Shown: positions 47,480-59,814 of the stretch, piece after piece
How positions within the stretch are numbered: the first letter of the stretch is position 1
Layout of the letters: the number at the start of each line of letters is the position of its first letter
Source of the DNA: Eutreptiella sp. 'Long Island Sound 2002'
Taxonomy: Eukaryota; Euglenozoa; Euglenophyceae; Eutreptiales; Eutreptiaceae
Assembly (NCBI GenBank): GCA_964036045.1
Contig: OZ038380.1
Span: forward strand, 13,971,629 to 14,035,628
Reading direction: 5' to 3'
Length of the DNA: 64,000 nt
Program-made: the position numbers and the translations under genes
Notes under the pieces: model-generated
What the model saw: only the letters and a program-made list of their open reading frames with translations
Databases searched by the model: none
What the model was told of the DNA's origin: nothing

Positions 47480-47745
47480 TGCCATCTAAAAAAAAAGATT
47501 CTGCTTTTTTGATGTTTTTAAACATGCGAATGACTTTTTTTTTAGATTTTGGGTTTTGTTGGAATCTTATTTTTTAGTAGAGAATCTTTTTTTTCAGATG
47601 CGAAATCTTTTTTTTTAGATGTTCTTGCTCATTTTTTAGCTGTTTTTGCTCATTTTTTAGCTGTTTTGACTTAAATTTTAGCACTTTTCTCAAATTTTAG
47701 CGCATCTAAAAAAAAGATTTCGCATCTAAAAAAAAAGATTACCCC
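47480..47745. repeat. A/T-rich array with GATGCGAAATC motifs in both orientations
   Basis: Contains AGATGCGAAATCTTTTTTTT on the plus strand and its inverse AAAGATTTCGCATCTAAAAA at about 47700-47740. It is therefore related in part inversely to the arrays at 26740-26905 and 44345-44515. With the array at 44345 it brackets the MULE pseudogene. Confidence 0.8.
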
Positions 47746-50560
47746 AAAGGGCTGTCCATGCAATGGGAAAGAGAAAGGATTGATGAAAAAAGCCGGGAAT
47801 ACCCAAGCCTATTACTTACCCTCGAGTTGCAACCCTGCCCAGCCTTCCCCTGCATGATATTACAGCTTGGTGTATTGCACGTTAATTTTGCAACCAGCAA
47901 TGCGGATGGAATGAATTGTACACCCAGTGAAAGCTCTTTGGTTTTCCAGTATCATAGCAAATAATGGCACCATGTTCGTTAGGTCAAAGTTGGAGGCTGT
48001 GGTAGCTGCCGTTGCTTGCTGTAGTTTGACAGTAATGGATTCTGTGCCAGGTCCAGTACGGACCTTAAAGTGAACACTGATTGCAAAAAAATGGATTCTG
48101 TGCCCCGTTGCGTTCATTGGTTCTAAACTTATGTCATTCTGCACTTGTGGTCCATCTCATATCCATCCCATACAAGCTGGACTTTGCAAGAGGTTTTAGC
48201 GCTTGGGTGCTCTTCTTTGAAGTGACTGAGATGCTGTTGTGTCATGGTTTGTTTGCGTATGCTAATGCACATTTTTCACTTTAGTTACATTTGCCAATGG
48301 ACTTGCATGTATTATATTTCAATGCCTGCTCTCTTCCACAATTTGCATCCTCCTAACCCTAACCACACCGATTTTTCCATGATTTGGCAGAACACAGTAC
48401 AATATTGAACTCTAATAATCCGTCTGGCCTCCGGTTTTGGATGCAGCATTTCATTAGCATTAATGTACAATCCCTGATCGGTTTTGACTGCGGTTCTGGA
48501 TGAATCTTCCAGAATCAGACGGATAGCAATCTTGCATGGCACAAATCCATGTCCCACACAGGCACCGTGAGACTGCCTACAATAAGTGCTCTCCCGCCAC
48601 TACTGCCAATGTGTGCAAAAGAGGATAACTTGAGGGAAAGGTGCAAATTTTACCAGCTGCTGGCCTCAAAGGCGAGGATCTCAAATTACAACAGCTGACG
48701 CTTCTGGTTACCACAGTGGCACGATACCTTGCGAAGAATAGTTTTCCTTCCTGGATCTTTTTGGTGCCTTTGGATGTTTGGCATGTTGGCCTCTCTCATA
48801 CAGCGGGCATGTATTGTATTCCGTTGAAAGGGTAGCCTAAATGCTCAGGCTGTCCTATTTGGTCTTCACGACCTCATTTCAATTCATGCCTCATGTATGT
48901 TGTAACGAGGTATCAGGCAGAGCAATCATGCAACTCATGTTGTGTCTTTACCTTTGCATCATGCCGTGTTTGTAGCGCAGCCTGTGCAAAGATATGTGCA
49001 AAGATAATCTTCATTCGCATATGTAGCATATGGAGAGATAGATATGTATATATGTACGCGTCAGGTTGTCATTGAGTGCTGTAAGTACTGTTGGGAACTG
49101 CCGCACATGGTACATGGTACATGTGAGGATCCTATTTGGCAATGGCACATTTACACCGTTGGCAAATCACCCCCCTCCTCGGCAGCCATTTGGGAACCAC
49201 TCTTGGGGGGGGCACAAACCCGTGCGGACAAACAAAGCATGATTGCAACACCAGCAAAAGTTGCAGCCAACCCCTGCTGAATGACGCTGTTGTGTGTTTT
49301 ATGTACTGCACTGGAATTTGACTCTCCATTCATGTGAAAACGGCGCAGAGACTGACAATGGTCATATCTTGCCGGATTTACCCTGGCATGCAGCACAGTA
49401 CTGCAACACAATGAATGAATGAATGAACATGACCTTGAGCATGTTGGTCACTACAATCTAGAAGCACCAGTGCTGCAAAAGAAAAAGGCACTAACAATCC
49501 CGTCGAGAATCAGGGCATTGCAATGTAGAGTTTGTACCCTATGGGGGGGTTTTTAGCCTCCGGGTATGGTACCAAAACCCATTTTTGGATTTTTTTGTCC
49601 ACAGTGGGGGGGGGCGGGGGTTGATGCATTTCAAAATTTCACACACCTCTCTCCAAAACCAAAAATTCCCCAAGGTGCCAGTGGTTGATGATCAGGCACC
49701 CGCGTGATGCTTGTTATGTTGACCATATGAGCAGAGCATGTCCTGCCCTAATATGGCAGGGGATCCATTGCCAAGTGCCGCATAAAAAAAAAACCGAATT
49801 TGCACTAATCCCCCCCGCGCCCGAAATTTATGTGGGCTGCACATATCCCCTGGGGGAGGGGGTTCAGGAGTTATTTTTGGTATGTTTGCCAGCTTTTTTT
49901 GACAACATTTTTTTGGGGGTGGTAATTACAATTTGAATTTTTTGTATATTTTGAAGTTTTTGTTCATTGAAGCTTCAATTAAGCGTCAATGAGAGCCACT
50001 CAAAGTCATCATATAACTGCATATCCTTAGGCGAAGTGCCACACAAGTTGTCCGGATGGTAATTATATAAGCAACCCATATTGTAATTATGCACACATGT
50101 TTCATCATTGTTCAGCAATATCATTTTGGCAATATGTTCCGCATTTCAGTATAGCCTAAAGTCTTTTGTGGGGTAGGGCAAGCCCCCAAATATTGCACTG
50201 GCAACTTTGGTGATTCACAAGTACATCTGCTGGAATACGGTACTATTTTTCATTTGTTGTGAGTTGTAAAACCAAATCACCTCGAAGAGAGGTGCGAGGC
50301 GCGAGGCGAGGCGAGGCGAGGCGCGAGCGGCGTAATACCCCCCCTTTTTAAGGGTCATTCGCGTAGCATACCCCAAGGCATGATATTGGATCTCCAACCT
50401 TTTGTAAAATCATTATTTTGCCCAATAAGACCATCCCCCCATGGATTTTTTGATTCTGAGGCCTCTACGCCCTAAAGCCGGATATCATCTTTTTGGGGGG
50501 GGGTGGGTGGGGTGGGGGGGGGTCAAAAGTTTTCGCTCAACAGGCTTCAAGCAGCCAGGA
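47746..50560. other. Gene-poor AT-richer stretch
   Basis: No recognisable gene. Contains a GAATGAATGAAT microsatellite near 49410, A- and G-homopolymers, and a (GAGGC)n minisatellite at 50296-50332. Small frames here lack conserved motifs. Confidence 0.45.
50296..50332 (+). repeat. (GAGGC)n-like minisatellite
   Basis: GAGGCGCGAGGCGAGGCGAG and continuation, followed by GCGTAATACCCCCCC. Confidence 0.85.
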
Positions 50561-50574
50561 AGCCCAGCGCTATC

Positions 50575-50652
50575 ACATCAACGCCGGTCCCATGGTAACG
50601 CACCCGACGCAAAGTTTGCGGTCGGTGGTTCGAATCCTGGTCTGCTGACTTT
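50575..50652 (+). other. tRNA-like sequence, left arm of an inverted pair
   Basis: CCATGGTAACGC resembles the 3' part of an A box, and GGTTCGAATCC (50627-50637) matches the Pol III B-box consensus exactly. The middle forms a hairpin CCGAC..GTCGG enclosing GCAAA/TTTGC. Ends CTGGTCTGCTGA. The T stem pairs at only two positions, so it is not a functional tRNA. Confidence 0.45.
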
Positions 50653-50681
50653 TAGCGGCGGCGGCGGCGTCAAATTCAGCA

Positions 50682-50762
50682 GACCTGGGTTCGAACCGCC
50701 GACCCAAGGAATATCGGTTGGCTGCATTACCATTCGGCCACTACTTGATCTCAAGCGCAGCA
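50682..50762 (-). other. tRNA-like sequence, right arm of an inverted pair
   Basis: On the minus strand the A box TGGCCGAATGG (50740-50750) and B box GGTTCGAACCC (50697-50707) are 32 nt apart, the spacing of a tRNA gene. The 3' end CAGGTCTGCTGA matches the end of the left arm. The acceptor and T stems are broken. It faces the left arm across a (GGC)n spacer. Confidence 0.5.
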
Positions 50763-50770
50763 TCGCCCCA

Positions 50771-53700
50771 CTGCTTGGGGACGCATCTGCCACTGACAAA
50801 AAACCCAAAATGTGTGCTTCTGTCTGTCTGACTGCTGGCCTGGCGTAGAGACTGAATGGCTGACTGTCAACCTCTCTTCGAGGTGCACTGCCGAAGGCAA
50901 TAGAATTTCACCCCATTTGTGTATATTCAAAATGCTCAGAATGAAATGGGGAAATTAAAAATGCCCCCTCCCCCCCCCTGCTGCGGAGGTTGGTGTCTAG
51001 AACTGAACTGCAGGACCCCCCACGTCTTATGGATCATTGACATTGTGGAGAGTGGAGTGGGAATGTTGTGTTCAGATTGCATTGTGATTCAAAGGGAAGC
51101 CGGAGGAGAGCAAGTGTGAACTGCGCGTAGCTGGATTTTGAGGCGCACTGACTCTGTTCCTCCGATAGTCAACCGGGTTGACACCCATCCCAGCCCTATG
51201 AGACTGCTGTTCTTGGTGGTTGGGTTGATGGCGGTGGCGCCTGAGCGCATGCCACACAAACAGTGTTTGTGAATGACACAATTTTCTGTTGGAAGAGGGT
51301 GTAAAAATGTGTGGTTTGATGGATGGGAGTGCTTCCAGATAGCCATTGGACATCCCCTGTGCGTGTATTGTACTGCAGTATTGCATGACACATATTCAAT
51401 CAATCCTTCAAAATGACACGGCAGCTCCAATAAAAAAACTCAATTTCCCAGATGGAAATCGAGACAAGACCACACGGGACCACTCTACCATTCTTGGTTG
51501 CTAAATGTAGGTCAGCTAGAGCATTCTGGAAAAGGACATGGCTGATCGGCTTCACGCACAAAATACCAAAGGAGGACGATGGGTGTTAATTCCGCATGTC
51601 ATAACAACAATGTGCTGTCTCTGTGTTATAGGTTGCATCTTGCCAAGGTTTTAAGAAAAAAATACCAAAATTTGCCACTGCGGTCATTAGCGGTTAGGGC
51701 AGCATGTGGTCTGCATCATGCATAATGTGCAAATGTTTAACGCATGGCTGGTTCATGCGCGAGGGTTGTTAGATGGGAAATTTCAAGGCGCAACATTGGG
51801 GGGAAGGCATGTGCATTAAGAAGGAAAATTGAGTCAATTTGAATTGAAGCAACCAATGACGTGCGAATGCAAGACCAAATGCTTCTCTTTCGGCATCTAT
51901 CAACCATGAACAGAAACACCACAAAGCAACACAAGCAAAATGCCCATTGTGGTTGGTGTTGGTCATAAACACATCATCATCAACCTCTTTCTAAGATCCT
52001 GCGGCCTTAACCCCAGGAAAGTTGTGGAACACCACTAGGGCATGGCACAAGTTCTGGAGGCCAGAGGTTTTAAGGCGTTACGTCTTTTGAAATGAGGTAA
52101 CACGTTTGGTTTTCAAGCGGTTTCTTTTACATATCTTTGGAAGAAACCTTTTTAAAACCAGTTACAGTTTTCGCAAAAAGGTACGAGGTTTCAATTTGTG
52201 AAAAAGGTACGATGCTTACACAATGTAAACACGATGAATGAGTGCTTCAGCAGTAAGTGTGTGTGTTTCTCCAAAGAATTGCTGGCTAAAGCAAGGTTCA
52301 AGACATTGACGCGCCATGTTTGTTGGCGCTTGACGGGACCAAGATAGTTAAAATCCTGACATCTGTATCTTGATGCTTACTACATACCCTAGTAAAGACT
52401 AACAGGGGCTTGATTGCCTTTCTTCAGAGTCTCGGTTGAATTTGGCAAGATGTTAAAAAGCTCGTTGCATTTGAGGTGTGCCTTTTAGTGGTAGGAGCCT
52501 GTGGGAGCTCTATGCGGCGGCTGTGCAGGGTGGTTTTTGTGTCGTGTGTGCTCGTATGGTTGCTCTTATGCCTTGGGGTGTCGGGGTTTGGTGGTCGTGT
52601 TGGTTGTCAAAGGATGTGGTATGAAGCCATGGGTGGGGGGGGGTTCTGAATTTTTTATCATTATGGTTGAGTGTTTTTGGGCATCTCGACAAAAGAGCTA
52701 ACATTGGAGCATTGTTTTCGAGAGTTTGCTGATTGTCAAGCATGTAAGTGAAAACTTTGAATCTCAAAGAGTTGTCTAAAACATTTTTCTCTCTTGCTTG
52801 CCTCGATGAGAATTTTGGTAGTCATTTTGGGGCTGAAGTACTCGGCTTCGACAAAAGCAATGGCACTTGGTTGCAAGTGGATGTGCCCAATGGCGATTTG
52901 GGAACCATGGATTACACTATGAAGTCAGAAGTGATGTATGCAAGTCGTTGATGGGGTTAGATCATAACCATTCCCTCACTGATTCCAAAGTTTTCTCCAA
53001 CAGGTTCTGCACGATGCTTTCTTTTTCCTGTCAAAGGAGGACACACTGTATTACTAAACGCAATCCCGACGATGAGTAATCAGTCCGATTAATTTGGTTG
53101 CATCAGTTTGGTAAAAGCTCTTGTGCCGATTGTTTTAAAAATGTTGCTTGATTATTGCCGATAACTGGGTATTTCAATGAAATGGTAAAACCCCTTCAAA
53201 ACCCTACAAAGCATGGCATCATGTCAACAAATGCTGTTACTTTGGGAACCACAACTTTGTACGTCGTGTTTACCTTTTTGATCCGCCCTATATGCCCTCG
53301 TTTGTGATTGATTTGAAATGTTTGGTTGGTAGAAAACAAATAATTGAGAAACCCGTTTATTTTTAAGCCAATAATTGGCAAAACCGTTTGTTTTCGTAAA
53401 AAATAATCAACAAGTGTAGTGTTTTGAGTCCAAACTTCAGCCGAACCATACATTGTGCATACATTTTGTTCGCCGGTGGTTTGCGAAGGCACTTGCTCAG
53501 CGATTAAGGCACCAAAGTGCACATCATATTTCGACGTTTTCTTATGCAAAGCACTTGATCACATTTGTCTGAAAAGGCTCTTGCCGAGTTGTGATCATAT
53601 TGTATTTGTTCCTTCACACAAAGACACCAGTGGGCATTGTGTAAGTGCTATCCGCCCTCTTGTGCAATGATCACTCCGTGGTTCAATAACACTTTTTTTT

Positions 53701-55060
53701 TGTCTTAAAATCGTGTCTTTCGACCACCCAGTGTACAAATCTTGGTAGTGCAAAACTATGCACCAGCGTATTTCGGTTGTTCTATCTATGCGGGACCGGC
53801 GTAAATGGTTGTATCATCAAAAAGTAGTCATGAGTTCGTTAGGCGGATTCCGGTGCACTTGACCGTGATAATCTCCGGATATCCGCCATATCACTTCTTT
53901 CCATTCACTCTCAAATTGAACTACCAGGGACCATCAATTTTCTAGAAGCTTTATGCCGATTTCCGCATACTATTCTTGAGATGCCACCTAATAGGCAGGC
54001 AGATAGGGTGTGCGCATGTCTTGCTGGTGTAGTAACATGTTAGATTGGAAATGCGCATTGCATGGAATGAAAATTTGACAATCAGCTGCTTGAAACCGCT
54101 ATCTATACCATTAACCTCTATTGTTGCACATCTTTCAATCCTGGTGAATTTTTTTTTCCGGTATAATTGACTAGGACGGGCAGTGGAGAGCATGGACAGG
54201 AAAACCATTGATCATTGGACTAGGATTGATTGATTGGTGTTTTTTTGAAGAAACAATCGCATCTAACCAGTTATTTTCGTGGCAATCGTTGCATCGACGG
54301 GTCATTTCGGACAAAGCAATCGGAAAAAACGATTATTTTAGCATAGAACAAGTTTAGAAACCTTTCATTGGAAACAACTCCACCTTTGCACATTTGCCTT
54401 TCCCCTAAAACTCCACACAGCTAAGCAGGCAATTTTGGACAGAGAACGCACAACACGGGCGCAATGTGCACACAACACCCAGTTGTAAATTAGCTTCTCC
54501 ATGACCACCTTAAAAACCACCCACCATTGGGGACACTACATCTACAACACCAAAACAACAAATTTAGACAGCAATTTTGCATACTGAGTTGGAAAAATCA
54601 TTTGTTATAACTCATCATCTGAATTTCTGGACTAAATAAGAATGTGAGCACATAGATTCGCCCGTTTGGCTAGACCAGGCAAGTACACCTTGTGGCTGGG
54701 CCAGAGGAGTGACAATAATCCTGTGCATAACAACATAGGAATTACTGTCTCACCTTGGCCATCGGCAAAAACGGGTCCAAAATAGCCTACTTTTCACAGG
54801 GCGTGTCCCCTAAACTGAGAGTTGCATTGAAAAAAATCCAAATCCTACAATTGGGCTGACCATGTTGCTTGCAAAAAGATTTCTTTCACAACTTAAAACG
54901 CTACGTCGACAAAAATTGCCATCAGCACCACTTTGGAACACTCTAAGGGGGCGTTTTCGCACAGCACGTGTCAATTATTACGTTGTTTGTCCCGGGAACA
55001 CCCCTGAAAACCACCCCCCTACAGAAGCATGCATGATCCATTCAAAACAGCATCGGGGGT
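50771..55060. other. Gene-poor stretch
   Basis: No recognised gene. Two frames have ordinary protein composition but no family: 52748-52951 (plus) and 53196-53549 (minus, containing LKINGFLNYLFSTNQTFQIN). They could be relics of mobile elements. Base composition is more AT-rich than in the flanks. Confidence 0.35.
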
Positions 55061-55064
55061 GCAG

Positions 55065-55185
55065 AATTCAGGACCCTGGGACCCGTGGCAAGCATCAGAC
55101 TAAAGCAAAAAATCCCTGGTGTACCAGCAGGGGCTTTAGGGTGCAGAATTCAGGACCCCGGGACCCGTGGCTACCGGTGGTGAAA
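55065..55185. repeat. Two units of the GGCAAGCATCAGACTAAA repeat
   Basis: Share CAGGACCC.GGGACCCGTGGC and GCATCAGACTAAA with the units at 46640-46860. Confidence 0.8.
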
Positions 55186-55814
55186 AACAGCTGACTTTTC
55201 GCACAGTGCGGGCACAGCGCACGGTGCTCCCCCTAAGAGACCACAAAATACGCGTGGCACGTCATTCCTTAACTCATTGTGAGCATTTTGAATGTAGACA
55301 AATGGGGGGAAATCAAGTGTGTTGCAAAATTTCCAGGTTCAAAAAAATTTTCCGGGCGCCACTGGCGCCCAAGTTGCCAGTTCTAACCAGGTGCTAACTA
55401 GTATGGGTTGGGGGGTCCAGAAGGGGTGTGGGGTGTGGGGGGGCTTGGGGTCAGGCCTCAGGTAAGCGCCCCCCGTGCCCTGAGCTCTGTTCAAGCACCT
55501 GATGCTCCACATTGACTGACAGGGGGCCACGTATTCACAATGCAATTGCAGGCAGACCAGAAACCCAGCAAACAAATGGGTGCACTGAAAGACACCATTG
55601 GTGAGGTCAGAATGTTCCCAAAGGTGAACATAACGTGGGACACTGAGAAGATGTCTCATAATGTCAACCAAGACGACCAATTCTCCTGTGCACTGGTGCC
55701 TGGCACCAGTGGATCGCAGTGGGCAAGCCCATGTGCAGATTGGATTTGCTCAACTCTGTTCAGAAGCGTTGCCCGAGTCTCCATTCTGTAGCTTCCTTTT
55801 CACCTGGTCCCGGG

Positions 55815-56035
55815 CGTAAAACCACCCCCAAATGGGGGATAAAACCACCCTTAAAACCACCCCGGGTGGTTGTATGCCCACTTTTATGGGGGATAAAACC
55901 ACCCCTTTTGGGGGATAAAACCACCCCTTTGGGAGGATATAACCACCCCTTATGGGGGATAAAACCACCCCCCCTTGTTAAAACCACCCCCTTCGGGGGG
56001 ATAAAACCACCCCAGGGTGGTTTTATGCCACCAAA
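55815..56035. repeat. GGGATAAAACCACCCC array, first locus
   Basis: About seven to nine copies of a 16-bp core GGGATAAAACCACCCC with irregular spacing of about 20-40 bp. It is followed by a block CAAAACAATCTAAACCAAAG that also occurs beside the second locus. Confidence 0.88.
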
Positions 56036-56822
56036 GCATAAAATGACACAACACGGCAAAACAAAGCAAAACAATCTAAACCAAAGAAATCTGAAGAGTG
56101 CACTGTGCGAAACGATACTTATATGGCTTGATAGCATGATATCCACACACTTACAAACCCCTCCATAACAAAAACCTCCTGGAGCCGGGTCATCCCTGTC
56201 ATACCAGGTTCTGACTGAGCAGCAACAATTCCACAACTTTGCCTCAGGGCACTGAAAGCCTGCAGGCCCTAAGGCGATGCTTATTCCATCAATGAATTGG
56301 TATCGGACGAAGATTCAGGCCTCCTGTGCAGTAGCCCACTCCAGGGCAAGCCCTCTGCATTAGCCCCCCCCCCCCGCCTCCCCCCCAACTCCATACAAGT
56401 CTTTCATGTGTCTTCCACTGTGCTCGTTGTGTGTGGTCACCAGGACTTCTTCCTTTGTGCTTGAGTAGGACGTGTGAACAACTTGCGGAATAATAATACA
56501 GATGCTTTGCCAACCAGCGACACAAACAAAAATCCCTCCCTGGCACCTGGATGATCCCTGATTCCCTCATCCTTGATCCCTGACTCATGACACATTCTCT
56601 GGAAGTAAAGCAGGGTGCAGAACGGGGTGCGTTGACAAATGAACACCAAAGGAGTGAATCTCAGTTGACTAGGCTGTAGTGTGCCTTCCAACGTGCATGG
56701 GATGATCTACTGTTCAACTGGCTGAGACGTGAAACTCTTCTTCCTGTGATAAACCATCCTGAATTCCTGTCTCTGCTGCCCCTTGGGGCCAGGCTTCGTT
56801 CAGATGACCTTCAGTAACACAA

Positions 56823-57290
56823 GTAACACAGACACGGCACAGAAAAATTTCATGTCTGCAACATCCCTGACCTGTTGAAGTCCAAAAATGTGTGGAACCC
56901 GAGGGCAGGGGGCAAGAAGGCGGGGGTGGCCCAGGCGGGAGGGCAGGAGAGGAACTTACAGGTTTATATTATTTATATCCCACCCTGCTCTCTCGGACCC
57001 CTTGAGTGCCTGGGCGTCCTCTCCTCTCCCCCCAGTAGGGCAAGAAGGTGAAACCTGCCTGCCCGGGCACCCAGCCATCAAACAGCACCTGTTTAACTAA
57101 GAAAGGATGGTTCGCCAAAAATGAAAAAATAAAATTGCAAAGCGGTGCTGTCAGTGGCCCCCTGTGTTTAACTGACTTTTGTTTGTTTCTGGTTTGGGCT
57201 GGTTGCTTCGGGGAAGGGGTCGAGAGCAGGGGGGAGGGATTTAAGGGGTATGTGCGCCTGTCAGTGACTGATAGGGGGGACCCGTAGCAA
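56823..57290. repeat. Dispersed ~0.47-kb repeat, copy outside the KDZ element
   Basis: Same orientation and order of blocks as 40331-40815, diverged by substitutions and small indels. Confidence 0.85.
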
Positions 57291-57589
57291 CACACATGAA
57301 ATGATGTCCTGCACACCTGAATAGCCGTCCTACATCCACCACAACCATGGAAAACCCAATATCCACTGGTAAAAAAAGTTGTGTGAGCATTCGACTGCGG
57401 AACCAGGGGGCGGTTCTTGCACAAGGCGGTTCCTAGGCACGGGGGGGGGGGGGGGTAAGGCACAACACAGCAAAGCAAAGCAAAACAATCTAAACCAAAG
57501 CAGGCTGAAGAGTGCACTGTGCGTCTGTCTGTCTTCCGGGACTGAGTTTCCTGGTTCACATTGAGATCGGCCAACCCCCCCCCCCCTGG

Positions 57590-57835
57590 CCAATAAGGGG
57601 ATAAAATCACCAGAAATGGGGGATAAAACCACCCCAAAGGAGTGATAAAACCCCCCCAATGACCAAATCGGGGGATAAAACCACCCCTTTGGGGGGATAA
57701 ACCCACCCCTGCAAAAGGGGGGATAAAACCACCCCCAGGTGGCATAAAACCACCCCAGGGGTCAAAAATGGCCAAAAAGGGGGTTGGGGGTGGTTTTATC
57801 CCCCATTTGGGGGTGGTTTTATACCCACGACCACC
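57590..57835. repeat. GGGATAAAACCACCCC array, second locus
   Basis: About seven forward cores, then two inverted cores (GGGGGTGGTTTTATCC) at about 57785-57830, so the right end can fold back. The block CAAAACAATCTAAACCAAAG lies upstream here (57480-57505), not downstream. Confidence 0.88.
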
Positions 57836-59457
57836 TTTTCACCAGGTCTTGGTACGAACCATCAATATGTTACAGTAAGGCACCAGGGAAAGGTTCCCAG
57901 ACTCCACACTCTCTGTCTATGGAAGATCCATTGCTTCTGGGCTGATGGAACTGTGATGAGCGCGCCCAAAGGGGTGCTAAATACACAGAAACCCCGACCA
58001 TCCTGCAGCCAACCAAGCAAATCATGGCCAAACTACAGCCAACGTACCCAATCCTGTTCCAACCAAACGATGAGACCACAAAACGCAGGGTTACGGAAAC
58101 AACACCCAACGTTAGTTCGCCACAGACTGACCATGGAATCACTTCCACACTCGATTTTGCTTTTGGCCAGGCATGGTGGATTGCAAGGAGGGGGCGGGTC
58201 CTAACCTGGGGTTAGGACAAATCAATTGCACCGCTACTGCCATCAATCACGGAACACAGAGGTCTGTGGCTGCGGGCACCACCAAGAGCCAAGTGTTGGC
58301 ACCACCTACTGTGGCCATTCTACGGATTTACCAGTGCAGCCGCTTGGGCTGCTTGAGTCGCCATGGGCTCATCTTGTGACCAAGTGATGCCCCAAACACG
58401 CCCCAATCCATCTCTCAAAAGTCCCACATCACTCATTTGGTGACTCGGTGTCTTGACCCACTCCCCTCAGAACTCTCCCCAATAAAAAAAAACCATCCCG
58501 CTCCATTCCTTCGCAGCCCAAAATTGATACCACTCCCTTTTAAATGGGCTGAACGGCCCGAGAAAAAATTACAGTGCAAGGCATTGGGCGTACAAAAACT
58601 GTCATTTTGTAATAGGATACCTTGAGACGACTGCCAACACCCGTCAACTGGTCGTCGGTTGACCCTCCCCTGTCGGCATTTGGCGGTTACCCAGCAGTTG
58701 GCGGTTAACTGTCGGGGGGCGGTCAGGGGCTCATAGCCTGCAGTCTGCAGTAAATGCTCAGCGGTTCCCGGGAACCGGAAAGTCCAGCGATTAATCACCA
58801 GACTTCGCCAGGATTCCCAAAACCATGAAAAGCTGTCCATTCAGGGACCCTGCTCACCCTCCTGTTGAGATTGTCCAGTTCCATGTCGATTCCCAGCCGC
58901 AGTTTGAAGACCTTGGCGCCCGATTGATCCTCAGAAACGACTGCCTCCAATCATTTGCGTGCACCATGAGGCAGGCGACCGAAATTGGTATGCCCCAATC
59001 CCTGTTATACCAGTTTATAAAGTGGCAATTCAATGCTCCCACAAAGAGAACAAATTGAGGTGTGTGCCCTCCGCCCCCCGCCCCGGACACAAGGGAAATG
59101 AAGGAGAGACGGCTCGAGGTCCCCTGATACCCACCCCTTTCCCCAATACTTCCGTACATCGGGTGGCCTTCGAGCGGGTCCCGTGTGGCTGGGCTGGGAG
59201 GGTGGGGAGGGGCATGAATATGGTCTGCGCCACCGCTACTATTCCCCATTTGAGCGTGATGCCGTACGGAGGGCGTTTGGATTGGGGGTGAGCGGGGAAC
59301 AGCCCAGTGGATCGCCACTAGAGGAGTCGGATTGGGAGAAGGGACGGCGGGGCGGGGCGAGGATCCAGCACCCTCCCAGCTGGAGCACTCAGGGATGCCG
59401 TGCCGCAATGCCCTGGCCTGCATTGGGGCTGCAGCCCATCGTCACGGTGCAGGCATG
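57836..59457. other. Downstream flank of VPS24, no gene recognised
   Basis: Open frames at 58854-59423 (minus) and 58437-58840 lack conserved motifs. It must contain the VPS24 3' UTR next to 59457. Inverted GGCGGTTA/TAACCGCC-type motifs occur at about 58680-58710. Confidence 0.4.
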
Positions 59458-59814
59458 TCAGCCCTTGAGCTGGTTGAAGCGGGCCTCCAAGGCCTCGTCA
59501 TCCTCGTCCACGATGGGCTCCTCTTGCTCTTGGGCATGGGCCTGGGGCAGCTTGCTGTCGCCCACGCGGGCATCGATGAGCTTCGAGCCCAGGACCTCGT
59601 CGATCACTTTGGCGACCTCCGCATCGGTCTCTTCCTCCAGGTCATCGTCATCCAGCGATTCCATTGCATCGGACACCATCTCCTCGATCAGCCCTGCCTT
59701 CATCATCTCCTTGGAGAGCGCCTGCATCGTCTCACCCACCTCCGTGACGTTCACCAGCCGATTCATGGTGGCCATGATCTCTGCGTTCTGCTGGATGGCC
59801 CCCACCACTTTGAT
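59458..59814 (-). CDS. VPS24: VPS24/CHMP3-like ESCRT-III subunit, terminal exon
   Basis: ESCRT-III proteins polymerise on membranes to drive multivesicular-body budding and abscission; VPS24 caps the core filament. The exon follows a minus-strand acceptor GTGCACTGCATCAG and encodes about 118 residues. They include the hallmark LSKEMMKAGLIEEMVSDAME near the middle, an acidic stretch DDDDLEEETDAEV, and the C-terminal MIM1-like motif DEALEARFNQLKG, which binds VPS4 MIT domains. Stop TGA is at 59458-59460. This is roughly the C-terminal half of a protein of about 200-230 residues. The upstream exons, with the basic N-terminal helix, were not found in 59.8-64 kb, so they are either short and unrecognised or outside the window. 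Confidence 0.9.
   Translation of the reverse strand: MKVVGAIQQNAEIMATMNRLVNVTEVGETMQALSKEMMKAGLIEEMVSDAMESLDDDDLEEETDAEVAKVIDEVLGSKLIDARVGDSKLPQAHAQEQEEPIVDEDDEALEARFNQLKG

Noticed and set aside
55815-56035. Possible CRISPR array
   Set aside because: Spacers are short and irregular, some cores are inverted, there are no cas genes, and the genome is eukaryotic.
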